DNA of 24,373 bases from Methanomassiliicoccales archaeon (GTDB lineage: Archaea; Thermoplasmatota; Thermoplasmata; Methanomassiliicoccales; JACIVX01), in the NCBI GenBank assembly GCA_028679985.1, contig JAJRAH010000117.1:1-24373 (forward strand), given 5' to 3'. The notes beneath the pieces are model-generated. The model made no database searches, was not told where the DNA came from, and worked only from the letters and a program-made list of their open reading frames with translations. This document shows positions 5,695-13,511 of this stretch, in pieces (the first letter of the stretch is position 1; each line of letters begins with the position of its first letter). Position numbers and translations under genes: made by a program.

Positions 5695-8436
5695 ATGGCA
5701 TTCGAACTTCTGAACGACAGGATCAGACGGATACTGAAAGAGAAGAACATCACTGAGCCGACGGGACCGCAGAGGGAGGCGATTCCCCGAGTACTCGAAG
5801 GTAATCATCTGCTCCTAGTGGCCCCGACGGGCATAGGTAAGACGGAGGCCGCAATGCTCCCGATATTCCACTACCTCCTAGAGACGGAGGGGAAGGGTAT
5901 CAAGTGCTTGTACATCACCCCCCTGAGAGCTCTGAACAGAGACATGCTCAGGAGACTGGAGGAGTTCGGAAAAGCACTAGGAATCGGAGTGGCGGTGAGG
6001 CACGGGGACACGTCTCAAGCTGAGAGGAACAGACAATCGAAGACCGCTCCCGACGTGCTCATAACGACGCCCGAAACGCTCCAGATCATGTTCACTGGGA
6101 AGAGGCTTAGGGAACACCTCTCCGGAGTGAGATGGGTCGTCGTTGATGAGATACACGAGCTGGCGAACGACGAAAGGGGCGCTCAACTCGCCGTCGGTTT
6201 GGAGCGATTGGCTCGTGTTGCAGGAGAGTTTCAGAGGATCGGTCTCTCCGCGACGGTGGGAACCGTGGAAGAGGTGGCGAGGTTTCTGGGAGGGACGGGT
6301 CGGACCGTGAGGATCGTCCGGACCGACGTGGCGAAGGAGATGGGGGTGAACGTTCAGTGTCCGGCTGTCAGTGAGCCAGATCGGGATTTGGCAGGGACTC
6401 TACAGAGTGACCCACAACTCGTTGCCTGCATGAGGAGGGCGAGGGACATCATCGAAGAGCACAGGTCCACCCTGCTCTTCGTCAATACGAGAGATACGGC
6501 CGAGGCGCTCGCAGCCAGATATCACGTGTGGGATGAGGATTTCCGAATAGGTGTCCACCACGGATCCCTTTCTAAGGAGATAAGGGTCGAGATGGAAGAG
6601 GCGTTCAAAAAGGAGGTTTTGAAGGGGCTGATCTGCACCTCGTCCCTTGAACTTGGCATAGACATCGGTACTGCGGATTTTGCGATTCAATACAATTCTC
6701 CGAGGCAAGTGACTCGCCTCATCCAGAGGATGGGCAGGGCAGGACACAAAGTAGGAGAGAAGTCGGAGGGTGCCGTCATAGCCAGCACTCCGGATGAAGT
6801 TGCCGAGAGTCTTGTGATTGCGAGGAGGGCGATGGCCGGGGAACTCGAGGAACTGAAGGTAAGGGATAGCCCCTTCACCGTCCTTGCCAACCAGCTCGTG
6901 TCGATGGCGATGAGCGGCCAGATGCCAATCGAGGAAGCATACGTTACAATCGCGCGATCGTATCCATATCGAAGCCTATCGAGGGAGGACTTCGATTCCG
7001 TTCTCGATCAGCTGGGCAAGATAGGCCTCCTGTTCGTCGGGAATGAGTCTTTCAGGCGCTCTACGCGGGGAATGAGATACTTCTACGATAATGTCTCGAT
7101 GATTCCCGATGAGAAGACGTTTAGGATAAGGGACATCGGTAGCAGGAACGTCGTTGGCTCACTTGACGAGAGCTTCGTGGTCTCATTCGCTGAACCATAT
7201 GCGACGTTCATCACTAGGGGCAGAACATGGAGAATAATAGAGGTGAGAGAAGACGAACTCCTTGTGGAGCAAGTGAAGGAGATCGGTTCGATACCTTCGT
7301 GGGTCGGCGAGGAGATCCCGGTGCCGTTCGAGGTGGCACAGGAGGTCGGGCAACTCAGGAGACTGGGTAACACAGATGGGTATCCGGGCGAGGAGGACGC
7401 AAACGATCGACTTCGAGACTACCTGAGGAAGCAGACCGACAGTTTCCCGATGCCATCCGACAAGCTGCTCACGCTTGAAGTGGGGAAGAAGCTGGCGATA
7501 CTGAATGCGTGCTTCGGAACCCGCGTCAACGAAACGATCTCTCGAATACTATCCGTCCTGCTGACGGCAAGGTTGGGGGAGAGCGTGCTCGTCCACACCG
7601 ACCCGTACAGAATCGTCATCGAGCTTCCGAGAGACGTGAAGCCTTCCCTTATCGTGGACACCTTGAAGTCGGTCAAGCCTGAGAGCGTCGAGAGTCTGGT
7701 GAGGCTCGTGATGAAGAGCTCGAGCTTCCTGAAATGGCGCTTCGTCTACGTGGCGAAGAAGTTCGGGGTCGTCGAGAAAGGGGCGGACTACAGAACAATC
7801 AACTTCGGCCGCCTGGTGGAGATATTCGAGGATACCCCGCTCTTCGAGGAAGCCATAAGGAAGGTGCTGTGGGAGGACCTGGACTTGGAGAGGACGGTCG
7901 AGGTCATAAGGAGGATCGAGAAGGGGGACATCAAGTTCGAGATGTGCGCCCTGTCTCCGATAGGGAAGGCAGGACTCGAGCGCTCGAGAGAACTGATCAT
8001 GCCGCAGAGAGCGGATCACTCGATCCTGGTCGCACTGGGAAACAGGCTGGAGGACGAGGTGCTCTACCTGACGTGCGTGAACTGCACAAACCAATGGCGG
8101 ATGAAACCGATGGATGCGCCGAAGAAGCTGCTCTGCCCCAAGTGCGGCAGCCGCATGGTGGCGGTGCTTCATCCGTACAACAAGGTGATGGTGAAGCTCC
8201 TCAGGAAGTCGAATCCGGGCGACGAGGAGAAGAAGGAAATCCAGAAGATGTACAAGAGCGCAAGTCTGGTCATGGAGCACGGGAAGAAAGCGCTGGTCGC
8301 CCTCTCGGGAAGGGGAGTTGGACCGGACACGGCAGCAAGAGTTCTCTCGGGATTCTACGATAACGAGGACGAGTTCCTCCGGGACATACTCAGCGCGGAG
8401 ATGAACTACGCCAGAACTAAGCGATTCTGGGACTAG
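5695..8436 (+). CDS. lhr: Lhr-type superfamily 2 ATP-dependent helicase
   Basis: A 913-aa protein with all SF2 motifs: APTGIGKTEAA (motif I, about 43-53), TPLRALNRDM (Ia), DEIHE (II, 151-155), SAT (III, 185-187), LLFVNTRDTAEALA (IV), HHGSLSKEIR, and CTSSLELGIDIG to QRMGRAGH (V-VI, 314-351). These are followed by the winged-helix and Lhr-core region, then a Cys4 zinc ribbon (C794, C797, C814, C817) and a C-terminal helix-hairpin-helix-like segment (ALSGRGVGPDTAARVL). Archaeal Lhr proteins unwind DNA, RNA or hybrids in repair and RNA metabolism. I do not assign it to an aLhr subgroup. There is no clear Shine-Dalgarno before ATG 5695. Its stop overlaps the convergent FAH-family gene's stop by 4 bases. 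Confidence 0.93.
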   Translation: MAFELLNDRIRRILKEKNITEPTGPQREAIPRVLEGNHLLLVAPTGIGKTEAAMLPIFHYLLETEGKGIKCLYITPLRALNRDMLRRLEEFGKALGIGVAVRHGDTSQAERNRQSKTAPDVLITTPETLQIMFTGKRLREHLSGVRWVVVDEIHELANDERGAQLAVGLERLARVAGEFQRIGLSATVGTVEEVARFLGGTGRTVRIVRTDVAKEMGVNVQCPAVSEPDRDLAGTLQSDPQLVACMRRARDIIEEHRSTLLFVNTRDTAEALAARYHVWDEDFRIGVHHGSLSKEIRVEMEEAFKKEVLKGLICTSSLELGIDIGTADFAIQYNSPRQVTRLIQRMGRAGHKVGEKSEGAVIASTPDEVAESLVIARRAMAGELEELKVRDSPFTVLANQLVSMAMSGQMPIEEAYVTIARSYPYRSLSREDFDSVLDQLGKIGLLFVGNESFRRSTRGMRYFYDNVSMIPDEKTFRIRDIGSRNVVGSLDESFVVSFAEPYATFITRGRTWRIIEVREDELLVEQVKEIGSIPSWVGEEIPVPFEVAQEVGQLRRLGNTDGYPGEEDANDRLRDYLRKQTDSFPMPSDKLLTLEVGKKLAILNACFGTRVNETISRILSVLLTARLGESVLVHTDPYRIVIELPRDVKPSLIVDTLKSVKPESVESLVRLVMKSSSFLKWRFVYVAKKFGVVEKGADYRTINFGRLVEIFEDTPLFEEAIRKVLWEDLDLERTVEVIRRIEKGDIKFEMCALSPIGKAGLERSRELIMPQRADHSILVALGNRLEDEVLYLTCVNCTNQWRMKPMDAPKKLLCPKCGSRMVAVLHPYNKVMVKLLRKSNPGDEEKKEIQKMYKSASLVMEHGKKALVALSGRGVGPDTAARVLSGFYDNEDEFLRDILSAEMNYARTKRFWD

Positions 8437-9059
8437 AGAGATCGCACGGGATTCGCCAGCCTGCCTACCTCCGAGATCTCGATCTCGACCAAGTCTCCCG
8501 GCCAGATGGCCCCGACGCCGCCCGGTGTCCCGGTGGCGACAATATCTCCCTCATCAAGCCTCATCCACCGTGATATGTACGCGATGAGCTCCGCCACTGG
8601 GAATATCATCTCGGAGGTGTTGCCCCACTGCCTCGTCACGCCATTGACCTTGAGCTCGATGTCGAGGGCCTGGAGATCGTCCACGTCTCCTATGAGGCGG
8701 GGATCCGACATCGGGGAGAACGTATCGATTCCCTTGCTGAGGGTCCAAGGCAATCCCTTCGCCTTCGCCATTGACTGCATTTCCCTTGCTGTGACGTCAT
8801 TGAAGACTGCCAGGTGACTGACGTGACGAAGGGCTTGGTCCGCACCGACGCTCTTGCAGCGCTTTCCGATTATCACCGCGAGCTCCGCCTCGTGATCGAC
8901 TCTTCCGATGCTTCTCGGTAGAAGGATCGGTTCGCGGTTCCCGATCAGCGAGCTTGCAGGCTTGAGGAACAGTACGGGCTCCGACGGCTCCTCAGCCTTC
9001 ATCTCCGCGGCATGACTACGGTAGTTACGACCCACGCAGACTATCTTCCCGCAGAACAC
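8433..9059 (-). CDS. Fumarylacetoacetate hydrolase (FAH) family protein, FAHD1-like
   Basis: A 208-aa protein, the usual size of single-domain FAH enzymes. Hallmarks are VGRNYRSHAAEM at the start, EPVLFLKPASSL, the metal ligands in DHEAELAVIIGK (E57, E59) and FNDVTARE (D88), SKGIDTFSPM with the conserved Lys109, and GDIVATGTPGGVG near the C-terminus. The family cleaves C-C bonds in acylpyruvates or decarboxylates oxaloacetate-like acids with Mg2+ or Mn2+; the substrate cannot be fixed here. The start codon is GTG (9057-9059) with GGGGAG just upstream. It follows the 77-aa gene by 30 bases on the same strand, so the two are probably co-transcribed. Confidence 0.9.
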   Translation of the reverse strand: MFCGKIVCVGRNYRSHAAEMKAEEPSEPVLFLKPASSLIGNREPILLPRSIGRVDHEAELAVIIGKRCKSVGADQALRHVSHLAVFNDVTAREMQSMAKAKGLPWTLSKGIDTFSPMSDPRLIGDVDDLQALDIELKVNGVTRQWGNTSEMIFPVAELIAYISRWMRLDEGDIVATGTPGGVGAIWPGDLVEIEISEVGRLANPVRSL

Positions 9060-9089
9060 CTGATCTCCCCTCGAAAGGGCAATCGGTCG

Positions 9090-9323
9090 TCATATATCAT
9101 CGCTGACCGTCTCAAGCTTGAACAGCACGCCCATCCCTTTCAGCGTGACGTGCACTTTGTCGGCGAGATACACCGCATCCTCAACAGTGGCCTTCTGGGG
9201 CCATCGGTACAGACAGTCGTAGCTCCCTGTCGTTGTTTCGAAACCGAGGTTGTGGAGCGCGCTGAGCACCTCGGACGGCCTCTTTCCCTCTGTGCTGAAG
9301 GTCACCGTGAGATAAGTGATCAT
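9090..9323 (-). CDS. 77-aa protein of unknown function
   Basis: A small soluble protein. Its sequence alternates a strand (MITYLTVTFS), a helix (PSEVLSALHNLGF), strands (SYDCLYRWP), a helix (TVEDAVYLADKVHVTLKG) and a final strand (MGVLFKLETV), which suggests a compact ferredoxin-like alpha/beta fold. I do not recognise a characterised family. No Shine-Dalgarno is close to the ATG, but a TATA-like GTTTTTAGG (minus strand, 9347-9355) is about 28 bases upstream, so it is probably leaderless. The FAH-family gene follows 30 bases downstream. Confidence 0.7.
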   Translation of the reverse strand: MITYLTVTFSTEGKRPSEVLSALHNLGFETTTGSYDCLYRWPQKATVEDAVYLADKVHVTLKGMGVLFKLETVSDDI

Positions 9324-9346
9324 CGTTTCTGAATCGACGCTCCTGT

Positions 9347-9355
9347 CCTAAAAAC
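9347..9355 (-). promoter_or_regulatory. TATA-like element of the 77-aa/FAH operon
   Basis: GTTTTTAGG on the minus strand is centred 28 bases before the ATG at 9323, the spacing expected for a leaderless archaeal transcript. Confidence 0.4.
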
Positions 9356-9429
9356 TGTCGGTGAGAAGCATCATCGATGTCCGAGTAGGTTGAGTATTCG
9401 ATGGACGGACAGGTCTGAAGGCCGTGAAT

Positions 9430-10032
9430 CTAGCCGGAGAAACCTCTCGCAATGATGTATATCTCCGAACTGCTCGATCGGGACGCTTTAGGGCCGTGCA
9501 GACGAACCTCACCGAAGTGGTCCTTGACCTCGGAAATGAACTCGTTCATGAGGTCCCCCTGGAAGATCTTCATCACCATGCTTCCTCCCTTCTTCAGAAC
9601 CTTCATCGCGAACGCAAGACCATGGTGGCACAGCTCGACTGACCTTGCATGGTCCATCGAGTAGTTACCGCTGATGTTTGGAGACATGTCGGATAGCACG
9701 ACGTCCACCTTTCCGCCGACTGTCATTAGCATTTCCTCGACCACCTTCTCCTCCCTGATGTCCCCCCTGATCGTCGACACGCCTTCAATCGGCTCAATCG
9801 GCTGAAGGTCAAGGCCGACGACCTTCCCCCCAGGACCGACGGACTCCTTCGCGACCTGGAGCCAACCTCCCGGCGCAGCGCCGAGATCGACGATCTTCGC
9901 TCCCCGTCTGAGAATGTGGAATTTCTCGTCGATCTGCTTCAGTTTGAAGGAGGCCCTGCTCCTATACTCCATTTCCTTGGCCTTCTTGTAGTAGTAGTCC
10001 CTCCTCCTCTCTGCAAGCCAGCGTTTCGACAT
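9430..10032 (-). CDS. rlmE: RrmJ/FtsJ-type 23S rRNA 2'-O-uridine methyltransferase
   Basis: A 200-aa protein with the full RrmJ set: YRSRASFKLKQID (catalytic Lys30), the SAM-binding VDLGAAPGGWLQVA, LSDMSPN (Asp115), MVMKIFQG (Lys155) and SSSSEIYIIA (Glu190), giving the K-D-K-E tetrad. The enzyme 2'-O-methylates a uridine in the A-loop of large-subunit rRNA during ribosome maturation. An in-frame ATG at 10098 would add 22 residues (with CCANKDC). I prefer ATG 10032, because homologues begin near there and a TATA box (10057-10063) sits about 28 bases upstream, inside the would-be extension; this again implies a leaderless mRNA. It is divergent from purM. Confidence 0.93.
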   Translation of the reverse strand: MSKRWLAERRRDYYYKKAKEMEYRSRASFKLKQIDEKFHILRRGAKIVDLGAAPGGWLQVAKESVGPGGKVVGLDLQPIEPIEGVSTIRGDIREEKVVEEMLMTVGGKVDVVLSDMSPNISGNYSMDHARSVELCHHGLAFAMKVLKKGGSMVMKIFQGDLMNEFISEVKDHFGEVRLHGPKASRSSSSEIYIIARGFSG

Positions 10033-10056
10033 CGCCAGACAATCCTTATTCGCACA

Positions 10057-10063
10057 ACATAAA
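10057..10063 (-). promoter_or_regulatory. TATA box of the rRNA methyltransferase gene
   Basis: GTTTATG within AAAAGTTTATG (minus strand) is centred 28 bases before the ATG at 10032, which decides that start. A plus-strand T/A-rich element at about 10080-10090 (GCTTTTTCAAAAC) may serve the divergent purM; the two promoters would share less than 40 bases. Confidence 0.5.
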
Positions 10064-10121
10064 CTTTTGCCCGGCCAAAGCTTTTTCAAAACACGCACTG
10101 ATTACCAAGACGGGAAGGCCG

Positions 10122-11147
10122 ATGAAGAGGAAATCCTGGACGTATGCACGCGCCGGTGTCAACATAGCTCGGAAGTCGGATGCGATAGGGTCTCTCGTCA
10201 CTCAACTGAAGTATCGGAGGAAAGGAAAGGGCAAGATGATGGAGATCCTGGGCCAATTCACTGGGATGATTGATTTCGGAGGGACCGCCTTGACGCTATG
10301 CACCGATGGCGTCGGCACCAAGATCCTCGTCGCAGAGGCCCTCGACAAGTGGGATACGATCGGAATCGACTGCATCGCGATGAACGTCAACGACACCATT
10401 TGCGCAGGCGCTGAGCCAATCGCTCTCGTCGATTACATAGCCATGGAACGGCCCGACGAAAGAATCACCGAACAGATAGGAGTAGGATTGGAGAAGGGCG
10501 CGAGGCTGGCCAATATCGATATCGTCGGTGGGGAGATCGCGATAATGCCGGAGGTTGTCTCCGGTGTCGATCTTTCGGCAAGTTGCCTCGGTGCTGTGAA
10601 GAAGGATAGGATAATCGATGGTTCGGACGTCGACATCGGGGACGTGATAATCGGCCTTAGAAGTTCGGGCATCCACTCCAACGGACTGACTCTTGCCAGG
10701 AGGATATTGGCAGACAACAACATCAGATTGGACGAGAGATTGGGGGGGCTCAGGAATACGATAGGTGAGGAGCTCTTGAGGCCGACCGAGATATATGTCA
10801 AGAAGGTCCTGAGGCTGCTGAAGACCTGCCGCGTGAAAGGCATGGTTAACGTCACCGGTGGAGGGTTGAGGAACTTCGTCAGGTTGAAGAAGGGTGTCAT
10901 GTTCGAGATAGACGACCCGATCAGACCCCAACCCATCTTCGGAGTGCTGGCTGAACTAGGCGACGTCGAGGTCAAGGAGATGTATCAAACCTTCAACATG
11001 GGCATGGGATTCGCGGTAATCTGCCCGGCGAGTTCCGCAGACAAGGCACTTGGAATGTTGGGTAAGGGGTCGAAGTTGGTGGGAAGAGTCGTGAAAGGGA
11101 ATGGGGCGGCCGTTCCGGACATGAACCTCCGCTACGGAAGCTACTGA
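10122..11147 (+). CDS. purM: Phosphoribosylformylglycinamidine cyclo-ligase (AIR synthase)
   Basis: A 341-aa PurM. It has the N-terminal YARAGVNI start, TDGVGTKILVAEALDKWDT, the nucleotide-binding stretch GIDCIAMNVNDTICAGAEP, VGGEIAIMPEVV, GLRSSGIHSNGLTLAR and the C-terminal VTGGGLRNFVRLK, then MYQTFNMGMGF. The enzyme closes the imidazole ring of AIR from FGAM with ATP in purine synthesis. The length is normal. The start ATG 10122 has only a weak GGAAGG upstream. No other pur gene is in the window, so it stands alone here. It converges on the DUF531 gene, whose stop is 44 bases away. Confidence 0.96.
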   Translation: MKRKSWTYARAGVNIARKSDAIGSLVTQLKYRRKGKGKMMEILGQFTGMIDFGGTALTLCTDGVGTKILVAEALDKWDTIGIDCIAMNVNDTICAGAEPIALVDYIAMERPDERITEQIGVGLEKGARLANIDIVGGEIAIMPEVVSGVDLSASCLGAVKKDRIIDGSDVDIGDVIIGLRSSGIHSNGLTLARRILADNNIRLDERLGGLRNTIGEELLRPTEIYVKKVLRLLKTCRVKGMVNVTGGGLRNFVRLKKGVMFEIDDPIRPQPIFGVLAELGDVEVKEMYQTFNMGMGFAVICPASSADKALGMLGKGSKLVGRVVKGNGAAVPDMNLRYGSY

Positions 11148-11191
11148 TCGTGTCCTGAGGCTGAGGCTCGAGAAACCAGTCGATACTTCTT

Positions 11192-11743
11192 CTACTCCGA
11201 TTGCTTCAACCTATGTGCGAGCACCGCGACGACGGCTCCGAGGGCGGTACAGGTCTCAAGCGAATAGCCGCCGAAAGTAATGTCGAGATGATTCGGGGCG
11301 ATATCGAATATCTCCTTTGGCGTACCCCTCGGCCCGGTTCCGAATATGAGACACACACTCTTCCCATCGAGCAACATCGCACAGATCTCATCGACGCTCT
11401 TCTTCTTATCAGGATCGGGGTTGCAGGTCGTCAATACGACCTCGCCCAGCTGCGGCGGGAACCCCTTCCTTACTGTTGGAAAGAACTGAAATCGGCCCTT
11501 CAACGTGAGTTCCCTCAGATAGCTGCCGTCCTCGCCAATGGAAGTCGTGGTGGATATCCAGTCCGCTATGCCTTGCGGTGTTGATAATTCCCCAGGGAAG
11601 GGAAACCCGAAGGTCGCGAGGTTGGCCTCGAAGGCAAGGGCCAGCGGTCCGGCTCTTGCAAGTATTCTCCTGTGAGCTTCCCTGAAGTTGACAGGATCGT
11701 ACGAGTTGTACAGTCCGATTGTCATTCTCCCCAGCCTAGACAT
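11192..11743 (-). CDS. DUF531 family archaeal protein (possibly SPOUT-like)
   Basis: A 183-aa protein whose beginning (MTIGLYNSYDP from Met7, then REAHRRILARAGPLALAFEANLATFGFPFPG) resembles the archaeal DUF531 family, which has no assigned reaction. The C-terminal part (SVCLIFGTGPRGTPKEIF, then LDITFGGYSLETCTALGAV) is built like the knotted, SAM-binding end of SPOUT RNA methyltransferases, so an RNA modification role is a fair guess but not proven. ATG 11743 has GAGGTG 11 bases upstream and a TATA-like CACTTTACG about 40 bases upstream; Met7 (11725) is an alternative start. Confidence 0.8.
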   Translation of the reverse strand: MSRLGRMTIGLYNSYDPVNFREAHRRILARAGPLALAFEANLATFGFPFPGELSTPQGIADWISTTTSIGEDGSYLRELTLKGRFQFFPTVRKGFPPQLGEVVLTTCNPDPDKKKSVDEICAMLLDGKSVCLIFGTGPRGTPKEIFDIAPNHLDITFGGYSLETCTALGAVVAVLAHRLKQSE

Positions 11744-11855
11744 AGCTCTGAATGCACCTCTTATGGCAGATTGATTCGCGTAAAGTGATTATCGGGTTTG
11801 GAGGAGGGAAGGGCGATTGACATCCGAAATGGGCTTGCCCATTACCGATCAAACT

Positions 11856-12917
11856 CTAATCGATTCCCAACGGTACCTTGCGTATCTCCTTCAACGTGTC
11901 GTCGTCCCAGACGCATTTCAGGCGCTTTCTGTTCTTCCAGACCCCCTTCTGGAGGATGTATCCGACCATCAGGCTCAGGCCGATTGTCGCCTCCACGTAG
12001 ACCACGGACTTCGTCGCGTTCCTGTTGATCTTTCCCCAGGACTGCGCCTCCTCGAAAGTGCAGCCCGAAAGTCCACCCCAGTACGGAACGTCGGTGGTGA
12101 TCTGAATGGCATAGTAGTGACCGCCTTTGTCGTACCCCAAGGTCTCTGCGATGACCTCGGTCTGCTGAATGTAGTTCTTCGGCACTCCGCCCCCGATATA
12201 TATGACGCCAGTCTTGTTCGACTTGATCTTGATTTGGGCGATCTCCCAGTTGTCGCGGATAGGGTCGATCCGCATGAACGGTTTGTTCGCCTTCCGCATC
12301 CGGACGTACATTCCTGTCAAACCTATGCCGATCGAGGAGTCGTTGAGCGCCGGAACGAACACGGGCACGCCATACTTCTTTGCGTTGTAGAGTATCGACT
12401 TCTTGTCTTTCGAATGCGATCCAAGGATCTCCATGAACTCCCTGCTCGAGTACCCGCGGGGCTCCAGCGTCTCCGCGATATCTCCGATCGCCGCGTCCGT
12501 CTCCCTGAACTTCTCCTCATCGACGAGCGTGTCGTATATCCTATCGAGCCAAAGCTCTCTGAGCTTGACGTCATCGATGTTCGGGGAACATTTGTAGTGA
12601 CTGTAGCCTCTTGACTGGTAGAAGTCCTGATAGGGTATCGCGCCGATGGAGACGATGCCGTCGACTATTCCGAACTTAATCATATCCGCGATGATCTTCC
12701 TAAGGCCCGCGGCAACCAGCGGACCCGCCAGCCCCAGAAGAATCGTCGGGCGGCTCGGGTCCTTGAGCGCGTTCTCGTACGCCGTCGCACACTTTGCCAG
12801 TGCCCTGCTCTGCACGGAGCTGTCCTTGTATGCGTCAACCAAATCCGCTACTGTCGAGATCCTATCGAAGTCGATGTGCTTCACTTTCTCCTTCAGCAAA
12901 TCCTTCCGTGTGACCAT
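11856..12917 (-). CDS. dys: Deoxyhypusine synthase
   Basis: A 353-aa protein of the deoxyhypusine synthase family: LAGPLVAAGLRKIIADMI and GIVSIGA near the N-terminus, the NAD-binding GVIYIGGGVPKNYI, HYYAIQITTDVPYWGGLSG, and the active-site SWGKI, whose Lys296 matches the intermediate-forming lysine of human DHS (WGK, Lys329). It transfers the aminobutyl group of spermidine to a lysine of translation factor aIF5A in the cytoplasm. Homospermidine synthases share this fold, so that activity is a second possibility. The start ATG 12917 has a clean GAGGGG 6 bases upstream. It lies 51 bases downstream of the 56-aa gene, probably in one operon. Confidence 0.93.
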   Translation of the reverse strand: MVTRKDLLKEKVKHIDFDRISTVADLVDAYKDSSVQSRALAKCATAYENALKDPSRPTILLGLAGPLVAAGLRKIIADMIKFGIVDGIVSIGAIPYQDFYQSRGYSHYKCSPNIDDVKLRELWLDRIYDTLVDEEKFRETDAAIGDIAETLEPRGYSSREFMEILGSHSKDKKSILYNAKKYGVPVFVPALNDSSIGIGLTGMYVRMRKANKPFMRIDPIRDNWEIAQIKIKSNKTGVIYIGGGVPKNYIQQTEVIAETLGYDKGGHYYAIQITTDVPYWGGLSGCTFEEAQSWGKINRNATKSVVYVEATIGLSLMVGYILQKGVWKNRKRLKCVWDDDTLKEIRKVPLGID

Positions 12918-12968
12918 TTGAAACCCCTCAGACCTTCTGGAATGCGATGTATCTCATACCATCGAGCA

Positions 12969-13139
12969 TCAGAGCTCGTGTCCGGTTTTCCTAGGGCGGC
13001 TGCATATCGCGTACTCGTCCCCATCGAAGAAAACGTCCAGCTCGGGATGTTCCGCCTGTATCTCCTCGATCTTCTTGAGAACCTCCCTGAGTGTCAAGTC
13101 GCTGTCCTTGTCGATCTTGACATGTATTTGCTTCTCCAT
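12969..13139 (-). CDS. 56-aa acidic small protein upstream of deoxyhypusine synthase
   Basis: A short frame on the minus strand starts at ATG 13139 and stops at TGA 12969. The protein runs MEKQIHVKIDKDSDLTLREV, then a charged helix (LKKIEEIQAEHPELD) and a strand (VFFDGDEYAICSRP). It is soluble and I do not recognise a family. Support for it being real: an AGGTG ribosome-binding site ending 6 bases before the ATG, a strong TATA box about 53 bases upstream, and a good start-to-stop fit in a stretch that otherwise has no gene. It is followed after 51 bases by deoxyhypusine synthase, so it is probably the first gene of that transcript. Confidence 0.65.
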   Translation of the reverse strand: MEKQIHVKIDKDSDLTLREVLKKIEEIQAEHPELDVFFDGDEYAICSRPRKTGHEL

Positions 13140-13511
13140 CTGCGACACCTGGCTGCAGCCAAAGCCGTACTAAGATACTCCTGTCCGTATTTATCTTTTT
13201 GTCATCTAGAAGCCTGCGAGAAATCGTCGATGCGTTCAAGCCAGTGTCTTCGCGCGGACGGGGAATAGTGACATGCTTCCCAAGCAAGTTCCAAATCCGT
13301 CGGACTCAATCCCAGACTCGCCCAGCGCAGAATGTCAAAATAGTCAGAATACGAGGGGATTCGACCCGGGCCAGTACAGTGTTATTCTGTTGCGATCGTG
13401 CTCTAAAGTATTGAAATCAATATATGGTAACTTGAACAAAATGTTAAAATATCAATGTCAATCTAGACTTGAGTCAAATCCATTACTATCATTGCCAGTA
13501 GGTGAAACTGG
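13140..13511. promoter_or_regulatory. Divergent 372-base intergenic region before the KaiC-like gene
   Basis: The left part carries the minus-strand TATA box noted above. The right part (about 13400-13500) turns AT-rich, unlike its surroundings, and has two plus-strand TATA-like elements: ATCAATATATGG (about 13416-13427) and GTTAAAATATC (13443-13453). Either could drive the coiled-coil KaiC-like gene. The middle (about 13210-13390) contains no frame with a usable start that I would call a gene. Confidence 0.45.
13187..13199 (-). promoter_or_regulatory. TATA box of the 56-aa/deoxyhypusine synthase operon
   Basis: AAAAGATAAATAC on the minus strand is a strong TATA match in otherwise GC-rich DNA. 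The predicted start of transcription is near 13166, giving a leader of about 27 bases with an AGGTG site. Confidence 0.6.

Noticed and set aside
7549..8280. Minus-strand 243-codon frame opposite the Lhr helicase C-terminal part
   Set aside because: The composition (Leu/His/Arg/Asp rich) is typical of an antisense shadow, and the sense strand has a zinc ribbon and conserved Lhr sequence through this region.
10033..10098. N-terminal 22-residue extension of the rRNA methyltransferase with CCANKDC
   Set aside because: The probable TATA box lies within it, and homologues start near the MSKRWL position, so it is likely untranslated.
13208..13390. T-arm-like words (GGGTCGAATCCC and GGGATTGAGTCC on the minus strand) and an open 57-codon stretch
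   Set aside because: No acceptor, D or anticodon arm can be paired around either word, and the open stretch has no ATG, GTG or ribosome site at a useful place. Not a tRNA, and not callable as a gene or pseudogene.
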